From: Lutjanus erythropterus | Taxonomy: Eukaryota > Chordata > Actinopteri > Lutjaniformes > Lutjanidae | NCBI GenBank assembly: GCA_020091685.1 | Contig: CM034600.1 | Coordinates: 3,732,837-3,796,836 of the forward strand | Direction: 5' to 3' | DNA: 64,000 nt | In this document: one piece after another, positions 48,901 to 60,462 of the stretch | Numbering within the stretch: position 1 is the first letter of the stretch | Layout of the letters: each line of letters starts with the position of its first letter | The notes under the pieces: generated by a model | Seen by the model: only the letters and a program-made list of their open reading frames with translations | Databases searched by the model: none | What the model was told of the DNA's origin: nothing | Program-made: the position numbers and the translations under genes

Positions 48901-51816
48901 ATTTTAGATTCCTCATCCCAGGGCGGCAGACGATGGGATTTTAATGAAATACTTGGGAGGTAAAAATATATAGGCGAATGAATGCACACATCTGATCCAA
49001 CTCAGTTTACCTGGTTTGGAGGAACAGAGTGACTCAGTCAGGTCTGATTGAACCATTCATCCAATGGTGCGCCTCAGCAAAGGGTTAATAACGTAGCGTT
49101 CTATTTCTAACCAAGGCTTTTCCACATCTCATCATTGGTAGAGCTGTATAACCAGAACACAGGAGGACATGTTGCAGCTCTCTGACAAACACATCACATA
49201 TTCTGTTTCATGTTTTCTTGAAACACCTCATTGTGCACACAGACAGGAGGACGTTCAAACGGTTTGCTTAAAATGTGGAGCTTGTCACAGATTTCAGGCA
49301 ACCAACTGGTTATGGAAACGGGACAGCAATATGTTGCATTATGAGGATAAGCCAAATTTGAGCGATTAAAAAAAATCCCTAAGTATACACAATTAGTCTC
49401 AAAATCATCAAAATATAAACTGGGGGCTTGTCCACTCCACTCCGACCTAAAAATGACGCTCCATGTATCAGCTTTATTGGACATGTGCAGACATGTTTAA
49501 GCCACCAGAGCCAGAGGACGGTGACAGGACAGTATTTTAACTTCATTGTCGGGTTGTTGGAACTGAAGTGAGCTGAGGTGAACAGCCGCACTGATTTGAG
49601 TCGCTGAAGGTACGTTTGTAACTGACCGTTACAGAGGGCGGGGCGGTATCCTTCACGGAGCTCATGTAGTGTTGAGGGACCATGGCTCCGGCACATCTCT
49701 GAACCATGTTCAAGGCCCACCACTTGAGGGTCTACCTCAACAATTCGGTGGTAGATAGATCTCAGTCATTTTACGTTTTCAGCAACTATGTTCTCTAACA
49801 TGTATAATGTGTTTAACAGAAAAACCCTTACACAGAATTCATCAACCATCAGCATTCAAAACACAGGAGTAGTGAATGATATCACTAACTCCTTCACCTG
49901 TAATGTCTAAGGTCAAAAACATAATGATGAGGCTTTCTCTGGTGGTGAGATCATAGATATCTGCACAGTTAATGCCAGTAAACCCTCACTCTCTGTTCCA
50001 CCACGGATATAATAACACTCTGATCTTGTGAGGCTAAATTGGTTGGCAACTTAATTTTCGTTACCAAGCAATGCTGGATATTCCTGGAACTATCACTGGC
50101 TTCTCAAAGATCTTTACTGTGATGGATCAAGGTGTGCATCCCCTATGTTAGAACAGAGAGAGAGAACTGCATATTTCATTTAGAAATACAGAGAACTGGC
50201 ATTAAAATCCTATCCTGAGTTGATATTCCCCACTGTATTCTCAAATTACAAAGCCATGCAAAATCTAATTTAGATGTGCTGATGGATATCAACATGTCAA
50301 TACTCAATTGGTTAATTTTAACTCAGTAACTCTTTTAAATAAGATTTGATTAACTTGGATAATTTTCATATTTTGGACAGCAAAGTTGCTATTTGCAGTG
50401 ATTACTCATCATAGGCACCATGCAAGGAGGAGCCAGATCCCTTCCTTCAACACTACAAATTGCACAGTTCAAGATCAAGCATCCCGATCATAATGCCAAA
50501 TTTGTGAAGAACAAAAAGAAACAGCCACCAGCAAAAAAAAAAAAAAAAAAAAAAAAGACTGTCAGCAGTGGTTTTCTTATTTTAACCAGTTGAAAAGCAT
50601 TGTATTTTATGTCTGCATCTGCCAGTGGGCCATCACGATAAGAATAGGCAGAATAATGTTAAAGTCCCCCTCCAGTCATGTTTTAAAGAATATAAAATGC
50701 TCTGCAAGAAATAATAAATTGTCTCGTGGTTTTGCAAAATAAGTTCAATAAACTAAAATAAAAACACCTCTCCTAGTAAGGTGGTAAGTAGCAAATAACA
50801 TCCAGCTTCGCTAATGATATGTATAATGCCACTCCTCAATTAAAGTGACTGATTGCTTACACTTATGACATCATATACTCAGTCTAACCAAATCTGCTCT
50901 TGCTCACTGTGATTTCAATGCAAGAAATGCTCAGACATGGTGTTTACTGCTTATTTTGCTCCTGATGCGTCTTGTAACATTTGAAAAACTTGACATTCTC
51001 TGCAGCTGGGTAGAAAGAAATGTACATATATTGGTATTGTCAGCCACAATGAGTTGGAAAATCTCGGCATAGAAAAAAATCCGGTATTTTGCTGAAAGCT
51101 AACGCTTAGCAGCAAGTAATTTTGATTGGTCTAGTCCCTCTGCCCTCACATAGTATTGAACAAATCAGTTTCCCTGATGTCCCTTTGGTGTATACCTCTG
51201 AATGATCCCTTCCTCCTTACATTTTTGCTTATTGAATGAAAAAAAAATGACACTAGTTTGCTTTGTTTTTCTACTTCAGCAATAAGTTTCAACAGTGGAT
51301 ATGAATGTATGAATGTGTAGATTTTAATCTTTCTGACCCGTGACCCCTAAAATTAACCGATATTTACCTGTGACCTCTCTACATAATGGCCTTACAGCCA
51401 GGGATGTAAGAATTGATGTATTTTCTTCTTGGATCTAACTGTAAGGATATTTCAGCAGCCTGAGGCGGTGAAAAATATATTTATGTTTAGTATTTTAATG
51501 ATCAATTTTCTGTAACTGAATCTTTCTCTTTAATTATCTGGTGACCTTTCAGATTTATCTTGGGACTGCTTCGAGAATCCTGACCGCAGGCTGGAAATAC
51601 GCTGCCCAACAGTATTTCAAACAGTCACCATGGAGTGCATTTTGCACCATTATCTATACAATCCTTACCTCTTCTGATAAGTGCTCCTTAGTCCATTTTA
51701 AACCAAAAGGAGGTCACTTCATTCACAGCTGAACAAGTTAACCAGGACCAATACTTTATACTTCTGTCTTACACTGTTTTAGCATAAAGGACATTTTGCA
51801 GTTTTAAGATGGAAGT
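48901..51816. other. Intergenic DNA, nothing recognised
   Basis: There is a poly-A run of 24 at 50533-50556, possibly a retroposon tail. 49440-49720 has scattered CpG and a GGGCGGGGCGG stretch, but no gene is recognisable. BCAS4, which lies between PARD6B and ADNP in human as I recall, is not visible. Confidence 0.4.
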
Positions 51817-52384
51817 TTAAAGGGCAATGTTACCCTAAAATAAAAAATAAATATTTTCCCTCTTACCTGAAGTGCTGTTCAGCCATCTAACTTGTTTTGG
51901 GGCAAGTTCCAGACTTTTGGAAATACTGGCTGTAGAGATGTCTGTCTTTTCAGCATTTTAATGGAAATAGGTGACACTCAGCCTGTGGCGCATGAATCTA
52001 CTCATGGGCGAGAGGCTTGTGCTTGTCACACTGTAGGATTAATGACATCGTCTTGGGCGGAGATGTAACTTCTCGTCCATGAGTAGATGCACCCTTTGTT
52101 TGGTGTGATTATGCAGCTGGCGGGCATAGAAAATCTACTTGAATTCCCCACAAGGTCTGTGGATTATCTTGAGTAACCGGGTCATGAGTTCGGGAAAGAG
52201 ACATGGCTGTTGATGTTTTTGGAGCTTTGAGCACCACCAGCTGAGTGCCATCTAGTTCCATCATATTGGACAGAAGGCAGACATCTCAACAGATAAGAGC
52301 TTCAAAACTCAGCAACTCAAATGAAAACAATTTAAATGGATAAACAGCACTACAAGTAAGAGGAAAAATGTGTATTTTTTTAAG
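51817..52384. mobile_element. Family B copy 5 with a nested palindrome
   Basis: The left end TTAAAGGGCAATGTTACCC is degenerate and the right end is decayed. Internal family B text is clear (GTGCCATCTAGTTCCATCAT, GGCAGACATCTCAACAGAT). At 51990-52092 it carries a palindrome, CTACTCATGGGCGAGAGG ... CTTCTCGTCCATGAGTAG, the same small element as inside copy 3. Confidence 0.65.
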
Positions 52385-52481
52385 TACTAAAAATAAATTT
52401 TGTGCACAATCCTTGTATTCCTCACTCTAAGTAAAGAAGCTGGCATGGCCACTAGTTCAGTGAGAAGCACAATTACAGCAC

Positions 52482-52487
52482 TTTATT
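52482..52487 (-). terminator. adnp: Candidate adnp polyadenylation signal (AATAAA)
   Basis: AATAAA on the minus strand, about 1.08 kb past the adnp stop, is followed within 25 bases by TGTAATTGTG, a plausible cleavage and GT-rich region. Other AATAAA-like words occur in this AT-rich stretch, so the choice is tentative. Confidence 0.45.
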
Positions 52488-53567
52488 GTTCATAAATGCT
52501 TAAGTGAAAAATGAAAACATAAAACAAATACGCACAATTCAGAGAACACATACTGAACACAACTCTCTTTTTTGAAAAAAAGAAGAAAAAAAAAAACTTT
52601 CACTTTGTGGATGTCAGTATGGTGGTCACTGTCCAGTCTTGCGGGGCAAAGAAACATCAAGTTCAAAATATGAAAACAGAAAGCAAGTAAAGTAGAGTCA
52701 AGGCTAATGAGCATAAGGCTGAAAAAAGTTGATGAAATGCTCCTTTATACTGTAAGAGAATTAGAATAGGTTGGCGCCACTATTCTTTCAGAACAGAAAT
52801 TATAAAAAAAAAAAGATCAAATTAAAAAAATAAAATCTAATCAAGTTAAAAGCAAAAACAAATCAATTCTGTTATTTCATTTATATAGAGATATATTATT
52901 TTGCAAAAAAACTAGGTTTTTGTTAAAAAATAAACTTAAACATACAAGAAAATACCAGCCACCAAAGCGACACCTATTGTTAAGCATACCGATGTAGAAC
53001 ATATGAGGCTACCTTACACACAGGTAATAGCAAATATTTAAGGGTACATGTACGGCAACATGTGTCCAAACATGTCTAAAAGACTGTACAAATTTACACT
53101 ACCCATCTCAGTATAACTACATGAAAAATGATGGATTATCTGGTCAGCGTTAAGAGCTTCAACTCACAACAACTCAATATTTTAAGCCAAGTTCAGTGGC
53201 TAAATCAACATTAATAACTCCTTATCTCAATGTAATAAAGAATATAGAAGGCAAAAAACTTTTTCTATTTGTTTGGTGTAACTTCACTGTCGTCTTTGCA
53301 CCTCCCTTCCCACTCGGGGAAGAGACATTAAAACTTTGTTTACAAATCTTTACATCAATCCTAGCTGCTCGTCGAGTCCTGCCTTTAAATGTCATTGGAT
53401 GGCTTGGTTTGAGTTTTCACTCAAGTGGAGTTCTCTCCTTATCGCTGCGTCCTTCACAGATACCCAGTGTAACTGGGCAGCGTCCTTCAGTTCAGGCGAG
53501 GCAGATTTGTTGGCGTGGATCAAATCTAAAGTGTCTCTGACTGTGTGAGTCTTTTTGATTTTATCAG
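52488..53567 (-). other. adnp: Probable adnp 3' UTR
   Basis: This is AT-rich sequence without recognisable transposons directly after the stop codon, unlike the repeat-dense DNA beyond it. Confidence 0.55.
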
Positions 53568-56549
53568 TCAGACCTGCTGTTTGCCCAGCTGGGCCCCGTC
53601 TCTCCCGCTTCTTGCAGATGATGGTACAAACTTGGGAATAATGATGGGTAGAGTGTCTCTTCCTTTAGCAGCCTGTCTTCCTGCGCCCTCTGTGGGCCCG
53701 AAGCCGTTCTCTACGTGTCCTCCTTCATCCTCATCGTCGTCATCATCATCATCATCCTCATCGTCCTCATCATCGTCTGACATATCATCTAGATCTGAAA
53801 CAATCTTGGCCCCTGTCCTCGGCTCTATTCTCTCCTTAGCTCCAGTACGCTTTTCGTTACCATGGAGATGTACCTCTTCCTCACGTTCATTGTTATCCCT
53901 CTGCTGCTCTTCCTCATCACTGTCAGAGTCGATGGCGATGGGCTCAGAGAGGTCTAGAGGCATTTTCTGTGGTAAGGTGCTGTTGATTGTCTTCGTTTGG
54001 TCTCTGCTGGCACTGTTGGGTTTGGGGGCAGATGGCGTTGCTTTAGTACTATCCACAGTCCCAGTTGGCTCTCCCTTCCGTGGCGGAGCCACACCGCCGT
54101 TAGCAGCTACAAGCTCCCTGTGTCTTCGGAGAGCCTGCTCCGACACACCCATATGTGTCCTAGATGTCCGTCTCTTGTTGTGTCTGCCCTCGTACACGCC
54201 TTCCTGGACGAACCCAAGCTCATGACTCACTTTGCTGAGCTCGTGCATACTGAACCCCAGCAACACACTGGCATTTTGGGTTTCGCACTCCTGTACGCAT
54301 TTTCTCCTCCTGTTGACAAAGTGACTGGAGATGTCTGACTTCCACAGCCACAGACTGGCTGCCAGCTTCTCCACCTCCCGCTGTGTGGGATACGGTGCGC
54401 GATTGAAATACTGCGTTAGAAACGCCTTCCTGGATTCGTACGACTCGTTTTCATGTCCTTTGGGGTCGAGAGCCAGAACTACAGGTTCGTCAGGATTTTC
54501 TACATATGGACCATTGCTATCCCGCGGGTGGGCCCTTTCTCCGGGGGGTCCCGGCCTCCTTCGTTTTGGCGCACTAGTGTCAGAACTATCAAAGCTGGCC
54601 CGTTTGAGAGCACTACTCTGGGCCTGGCTGACCCGAGAAGAATGAGCCCGGCTGTCCTGGCCATTCTGGGATTTTCCTACACCTCGACAGTGCACCAAGT
54701 GTAGCGTGATGGTGGAGGCAGTCATGTTACTCGTATAAACCCCCAAGCAATGAATACACTTGTAGGTCAGTTTCTTTTCTACGGGGTGGACTGTCTGAAT
54801 CACCTGGTGCCTCTCTCTCAGGTGGTGGGCCAGAGAGTCTGAGATTGGGCCCTTGAGGATAGAAAAGCAAAGAGGACACAGTGTCTTGCCCACATCTCTC
54901 TTGTAGGGCACAGATGCCTGCGGGGCACTCTTGGCTGATGCACTGTCAGCAGACCCTGAAGTCGTTTTGGGCGGATGCTGAGGCATTAACCTCTTGCCTG
55001 ATATTAGGGAGGCAGACAAGGCAGATGAGGCAGAGGTGTTATTGTTCTGAGCGTGAAACGCCACCGACTCCTCTGGGGCGTCTCTCATGTTGTAGGTAGT
55101 GACAATCAACTGAACATTCTTGGGATTGCCCTGCTGCAGAGTGAGGTCAAAGGTCAAGGGAGAGTCTGTGCGTGGGCCAACGCTCTCATCTGGGTGCGAC
55201 ATCCTCATGTGGGCCACCATCTTCTCGACGTCATTGAAGGTCGCACGGCAGTGTGGGCAGGACAGACCATGGATCAACATGTGGTTTAACAACGTGTCAC
55301 TGGGGAGATAGCGGTTGCAGTAGAGACACTTGCTGGTGAAGTTGTGGATCTTCATGATGTAGTTGGCGACGGCAGGCACCTTCTCTGCTTTGTGCTCTTT
55401 CTCAAAATGAGAACTGTACACGTTCTCTGGGAAGAGCTCATTGCAGATGGTGCAAATTTTCCACTTCTGGGTGTAGGATGTGCCAAGGACTGAGGAGCCA
55501 CTTTTCTTGGCCGTAACAGAGGCTACAGTAGTAGCTGCTGCCTGGACACGTGAACCTAGGGGGTTGGATTTGAGCGAAGAAGAGGCACCGACCACAACTG
55601 GGCTCCTCAGGCTGCCACCAGAAAGAAGCTGCTTTGCTGCGTGTGACTGCTGGGGCACAGACACCTGGGCATTCCCTGGTAAAGAAACCCTTACCTGCTG
55701 GCTGCCGAGAGAGAACGGCTGGGTGCTGCCAGCCTTTAATCTGACTGCGTCGTGTTTTATCCCAGATAGAAGACTTGAGTTGAAGCCTGTCTTTGATGCA
55801 ATGACAACTCGACCAAGCTGCTGTGAGCTAGGAGACCTGGTAGTGGCCATTACTGCACCTTTTGGGCCCATCCCAATGATGGTCTTGTCTCCTTGAGTTT
55901 TAGGGGGGATCATGATGACAGGTTTAGGACGGGGGACTATCACACTAGTGTGCCCAATCATGGCAGTCACCTGGTAGCCAATCCTCTCGTGGTCCTCAAT
56001 GACATGTTGAACAAGTGCCTCGTAGGTCCTTGGCACAAACAGACACTTCTTGCAGTGAATCTGGTTACTGTTCACACTGTTTGTGTTATTACTGTCTGTA
56101 TTCCCTGCTGTGCCACCATTCTGAGCATTTGTCTTCTCTCCTGGTTTCACAATGTAGGGCTGGGCCACCTGCTGGAAGTGTTCCCGGTAGATGTGCTTTC
56201 GCACTACATTGTACAAAGGGTCCCTGTAGGTGCACTTTTTGCAGTAGTACACCGCCTGTTCCACGCTGTCCCCGGTCCTCTTCAGCACCCCATCCTTCAT
56301 CATCACCCCACCAGCTCCCGCCACCATTCCACCGGGGCCCTGCCGCACAGTGTTGTTGGGCATGTGGAAAAGTTTGATGTGCGTTTCCAGAGTCTTTTTG
56401 TTGCCATTGTAAGTGCAGTAGGGGCAGTTGAGCAGAATGTTGTTCTCAAAGTCCTCACTGTGGACATTGCGGAAGTGGCTCTTGTATGCAGAGAAGTACT
56501 TGGATGAAAAGAGGCAGCCGGAGCAGCAGAAAGGCTTTGATCTGTAGTC
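53568..56549 (-). CDS. adnp: adnp last coding exon (zinc fingers, homeodomain)
   Basis: The acceptor CTCCTGTGTCTCCAG precedes DYRSKPFCC at 56549, and stop TGA is at 53570-53568. The exon carries 993 of 1060 residues, as in other vertebrates where most of ADNP lies in one large exon. A run of aspartate/glutamate near the C-terminus (53715-53800, CATCAT repeats on the plus strand) gives long but meaningless serine-rich frames on the other strand. Confidence 0.97.
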   Translation of the reverse strand, partial: DYRSKPFCCSGCLFSSKYFSAYKSHFRNVHSEDFENNILLNCPYCTYNGNKKTLETHIKLFHMPNNTVRQGPGGMVAGAGGVMMKDGVLKRTGDSVEQAVYYCKKCTYRDPLYNVVRKHIYREHFQQVAQPYIVKPGEKTNAQNGGTAGNTDSNNTNSVNSNQIHCKKCLFVPRTYEALVQHVIEDHERIGYQVTAMIGHTSVIVPRPKPVIMIPPKTQGDKTIIGMGPKGAVMATTRSPSSQQLGRVVIASKTGFNSSLLSGIKHDAVRLKAGSTQPFSLGSQQVRVSLPGNAQVSVPQQSHAAKQLLSGGSLRSPVVVGASSSLKSNPLGSRVQAAATTVASVTAKKSGSSVLGTSYTQKWKICTICNELFPENVYSSHFEKEHKAEKVPAVANYIMKIHNFTSKCLYCNRYLPSDTLLNHMLIHGLSCPHCRATFNDVEKMVAHMRMSHPDESVGPRTDSPLTFDLTLQQGNPKNVQLIVTTYNMRDAPEESVAFHAQNNNTSASSALSASLISGKRLMPQHPPKTTSGSADSASAKSAPQASVPYKRDVGKTLCPLCFSILKGPISDSLAHHLRERHQVIQTVHPVEKKLTYKCIHCLGVYTSNMTASTITLHLVHCRGVGKSQNGQDSRAHSSRVSQAQSSALKRASFDSSDTSAPKRRRPGPPGERAHPRDSNGPYVENPDEPVVLALDPKGHENESYESRKAFLTQYFNRAPYPTQREVEKLAASLWLWKSDISSHFVNRRRKCVQECETQNASVLLGFSMHELSKVSHELGFVQEGVYEGRHNKRRTSRTHMGVSEQALRRHRELVAANGGVAPPRKGEPTGTVDSTKATPSAPKPNSASRDQTKTINSTLPQKMPLDLSEPIAIDSDSDEEEQQRDNNEREEEVHLHGNEKRTGAKERIEPRTGAKIVSDLDDMSDDDEDDEDDDDDDDDEDEGGHVENGFGPTEGAGRQAAKGRDTLPIIIPKFVPSSARSGRDGAQLGKQQV

Positions 56550-58260
56550 CTGGAGACACAGGAGGAGAAAAAGCAAAACTTTAAAAGTTCTTTGACTGAA
56601 AGAATTAAAAGTATTCTACTGCTATTCAACCTCTTACACCTCAATATATTTTTACTGCTTTGTGGTGTGAAGAAAACTAATAATTGAAAACAGAGATGTT
56701 CCAATTCCATTTTTTCTTCCCAATATGGATACAGCAGAGTCTGGATGCAATACCAGCATGTTAAAAAACATATATGAATATATACTGTATATTGTTACTA
56801 TTTTATAACTACTAACCCTGTATGGATGTGATATGACCACTGTCATTGTTGTATAGCCCTGCTAAAATTTGATGTATTAGATGCTTGTAGCAGGGTCCTG
56901 TTTTGCGACTAATACATTATGTGATATTGGAACTAGTAATAGCATAGACTCACAACTCATGATACACAATCCAGTATTTTAGGCTGTATAAGAGAAATTT
57001 TTGATACTGGTATCAGTACAATCTGAATTTAAAACAATAGACTCAAATATCAGTGTTATAAAAAACAGCACATTTATGTTGAGATTGTGAATCTGTGTGT
57101 CACACACCTGGACTTTGGTATGTGATGGTTCCCACATGCACACATCTTCCCAAGTAGTGTGCTTTATATACACCTCCGGAGGAGTGAAGTCTTTATAGTC
57201 CTACAGAACAAGAAAATTAAAATGAATACATGACTATGTTGAAACAAAGGCATATTCAATCAGAAGAATATTATCTGAAACATTCACAAGGCCTCTGTGG
57301 ATGCATAAGACACATATATAAACGGTGGGATTATTTCGGTTTCTTGCTTTTGAATGATGCCAAACTCCTAGCTAGGCTAGACAAAGAGATTTCTGGGTAA
57401 CTGTCGCATTTTTTGATGTGTCCAAATGCAGATCCGAAGTGCACAAACAGATTATTTATTTTTTCAGATTTTTCTATTATTCAGAAATATTTCAAAATCA
57501 TTCCTCTGTTCTCAGCTTTATTCTGTGCTCTGAGACAAACGTTGAATTTATGTAAGGGCTGGGAACAATATTTCAATATATGCTCTCTATAAAATCATTA
57601 AGATTCTCTGGTCTAAATGAATGACAATGAAAATGTTACCAAAACCTGTCAAACATTGAGAACTGTTACATAAATCCCTTCAAGACCCTTTCAACCTAAT
57701 CTAATCCCACAAAATCTGTATAACAGAATAACGTCACGGATTCAATGGGGTAATCACATTATACTGTATGCATTATATTATCTTCATAGTTTCAAATCAT
57801 CGTACATTGTCTACATTTATGCAGCAGTGCCAGGCACCCTACTGCTGAAGCCATGCTTCCTGCAGTGAGCCAAATGGAAGAGCGAACTCAGCTCCTGAAC
57901 TGACCTTATTATTAAACTAAAACAAATTTCCCATATGTACACCAGTGTAACAGGAATCCAAACAAGAATCTATGCTAAACCTCAGCAGGAGGTGCAAATG
58001 ATGCTGGGAATGTGAGTTTGAAGATGATCAAAGTCATATTTGGCAATCTGGAGGAAAATGCAGAATGCATACACCGAATTCTTCTTAAGGCAAAGGTCTC
58101 AACACAAAGGCACAGTAGATTTATAAAAATACCAGAGTCAAGGCATGCTCACCTCTAGGTGATCTCTACAGAACTCCAAGCCGATGTCTCCCAGGACCTT
58201 CTTGACATTTTTCCTCGCTTTCCGCAGACTGCCTAGGTTATTGACAGGGAGCTGGAACAT
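53568..58260 (-). CDS. adnp: ADNP, activity-dependent neuroprotector homeobox protein (complete coding region, 3 coding exons)
   Basis: The exons 58260-58153, 57200-57108 and 56549-53568 join in frame to 1060 residues; human ADNP has 1102. ADNP is a nuclear protein of the ChAHP complex (with CHD4 and HP1) that represses transcription and is linked to neural development. The N-terminus begins [17 protein letters not shown]. Nine zinc-finger-like CxxC/H units follow, beginning [11 protein letters not shown] (about residue 74) and ending at [13 protein letters not shown], then a homeodomain at about 768-830 with recognition helix [15 protein letters not shown], then an acidic C-terminus. Two short motifs are altered: NAP reads NAQVSVPQ (360-367), and the HP1-binding PxVxL position reads ASVLL (827-831). 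Teleosts have two ADNP genes (adnpa, adnpb), and I cannot say which this is. Confidence 0.96.
56550..57107 (-). other. adnp: adnp intron
   Basis: This 558-base intron has donor GTGTGT at 57107 and acceptor CTCCAG at 56550. Nothing further is seen in it. Confidence 0.9.
57108..57200 (-). CDS. adnp: adnp second coding exon
   Basis: This 31-codon exon, [20 protein letters not shown] then [11 protein letters not shown], matches the TTWEDVGLW region of ADNP. The acceptor is TTGTTCTGTAG and the donor GTGTGT. Both phases are zero. Confidence 0.95.
57201..58152 (-). other. adnp: adnp intron
   Basis: This 952-base intron has donor GTGAGC at 58152. No element is recognised. Confidence 0.9.
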
Positions 58261-58269
58261 TCTGCCCAC
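58153..58269 (-). CDS. adnp: adnp first coding exon with 9 bases of 5' UTR
   Basis: The ATG at 58260-58258 opens 36 codons, [19 protein letters not shown] to EFCRDHLE. An acceptor (TTTTCTGTTCAG) ends at 58270, only nine bases before the ATG, so at least one non-coding exon lies upstream, possibly beyond the window. Confidence 0.94.
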
Positions 58270-59572
58270 CTGAACAGAAAAGACACACACAGCATGTTAT
58301 CAACAGGTGCAGGGTAAAATTTTGGACAAGTGTTTGTTAAATGCAACTGAAACTGAAGTCACTGATCACTGAAAAGGACCTTTTACTTAACTCAGCTTGT
58401 CTAGGATAACACCTAAAAATGGAAGTCATGATCAAAACTCCTTTCACACATGAAATACACTGATGACTTCAATTATCTGTTAAAGTAACGTCTTCCTGGC
58501 ATTTAGACATAGCTGTCTGTAACATAAATGTTCATTTAAGGCTTTATTCATCAGGACAATCGATGGGACGATTACTTATTGTCATATCTGTCGTAAGAGT
58601 TATGAGTAAAGTGATAAAGTTGTCCCCAGATAGATTATCAGGCCAAAGAGCCCCCTCTTACTGGGGATTCAGCACTGGGATAAAACAGCAGAGTGGGCTG
58701 TGCTGGTGGGAGCATCTTGTTTTATGCACTGCTGCAACAATGATGAAGTCCAATGAGTTAAGTTTAATGCATTTAAACTAAGGCTTATAGGTGGTAAAAC
58801 ACTGCACAGAGGTTTGTCATACTCAGTGACAGGATTTTAGAACGCTGTTATCACAGTGGCAACTATATTAATTTTTGCTATGATGATTGTGAGGTAAACC
58901 ATGGAAATATCACGTTCACTTTACAAAGTAGTCTACCTGAAATATGCGCTTGCATGTGTGTGACTGGCTAACACGCTGCATTGCTGGATAATGCTGCGTT
59001 GCACCAAAAGTGGAGCCTGGTTCAATGTGTTTGTTGTATATTCCTGTGTTATTGGTTGGTTGATGAACTGCTTACACTGTTTTTGGCCCTTTTTAAACAG
59101 AGATCCCACAATGCTGAAGAAGGCTTATCATTAGCCCAGCTTTGCTTTTTTAAAACACTGAACCAAACAATGTTGGTGTAACACCGTCCCAGTGTGTGAT
59201 CTTAGATACTATCTCTTCCGGAAGCAAAAGAGGCATGACATGTAACACAACAGAATCAGTGCGTGTGGTGCGATGACTGTGTATCCCATCCTGCTGTCTC
59301 CACCTCTGCTGTTGTCTCCAAAGCAGAACAACTGCACAGTGTTATAAATTCGTCACAATTTAAGTCCCTCGTTATTTTGTTTTTTAAAAGCTTTTATTAT
59401 GAAGCCGTAAAACAGGAAATGTTGGATTTTCATTAGCAGTAACACAACTGCTATTCAGCTAAAAGTGAACATAAAACAGTAAAATAAAGCAGATAAGTGA
59501 AAGTACAAACAGCAATGAAGGAGAAAGACTAAACTTAAAAACTACAGAGATTCAGTTCGAAGCTACATAAGT
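58270..59572 (-). other. adnp 5' intron or upstream DNA
   Basis: No exon can be identified. The stretch has no strong repeat. Confidence 0.45.
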
Positions 59573-60462
59573 GTTAAGAGTAGACTTGCACCGATTAATC
59601 GGCAATGCTCGGAATCGGGCCGGTTTTCACGTGACTGGCCTTGACCGGTGACCGGCCGGTCAGCGTCACAAATCCGGTTCTGTGTCCGTCATTGTCACAC
59701 ACGTTCTGCACGATGGTCACGTCATGCGCGCAGCAGACAAACTGACCGTGACGTCAACACAGCGCTGATAACAGCTACACACTCTGACACGTCTGCTTGA
59801 AGATAGTGTCAGCGACAGATTCAAAGAACAGGATAAAGAGAAGACAGGCAGTCTACAACGAGACAGAGCAGCTGACAATGTCGCAAAACAGCCGTAAACT
59901 CTCTCGCACTTCAGGCTAATGCTAGCAAGCTAGCAGCAGACTGCTGTTCACAGAGGGACAGTTCAAATCTCACCTCCTGTTCTGGCTGAAGAATAAACAA
60001 CCTGTGTTGATGCGTCTCCTCAAACATTTTCTCATCCAGACTCGTTTAACTTCTGTGTTTGTTTTTCTCACGGCAAAGTTTTACTTCAAACTGTTGCACC
60101 GCGTTAGTCTCCGGTTTGTTTACATCCGCTTCCACAAAAGATCACGTGAAATCGCGTTCCACGAAATCCCGCGAGATCACGTTCACCCAATTCATAATCT
60201 TAATATAAAATTATAATAAAGCCTGGTTGTAATCTGGATGATTTTGGAGAAAGTATTAAATGAATATTTAATAGTCAGTATCTTATTATGAACATATTTA
60301 CAAGAAAAGTTGCAAAAATGTTTGTGAATGCTGTCAATTACAGTTCTTAGAAAGACTGAAAATCGGAACCGGCCAAAATCGGAATCGGTAGGTCAGACCC
60401 CTCAAAAATCGGAAATCGGAATCGGCTAAGAAAGTTGAAATCGGTGCAAGTCTAGTTAAGAG
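59573..60462. mobile_element. hAT-type element with intact 8-base target duplication
   Basis: The 874-base element (59581-60454) starts TAGACTTGCACCGATT and ends AATCGGTGCAAGTCTA, perfect inverted repeats. It is flanked by GTTAAGAG at 59573-59580 and 60455-60462. Inner parts near both ends are dense in CCGGTC / AATCGG words. No transposase frame is present, so it would need a helper. It is CpG-rich compared with its surroundings. Confidence 0.92.

Noticed and set aside
34734-53567. BCAS4 expected from human synteny
   Set aside because: I could not find any exon resembling it. Small exons could be missed by eye, so absence is not proven.
53545-54225. 226-codon plus-strand frame with a long serine run
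   Set aside because: It lies opposite the ADNP acidic tract and is a shadow of that exon, as are the other plus-strand frames at 54-56.5 kb.
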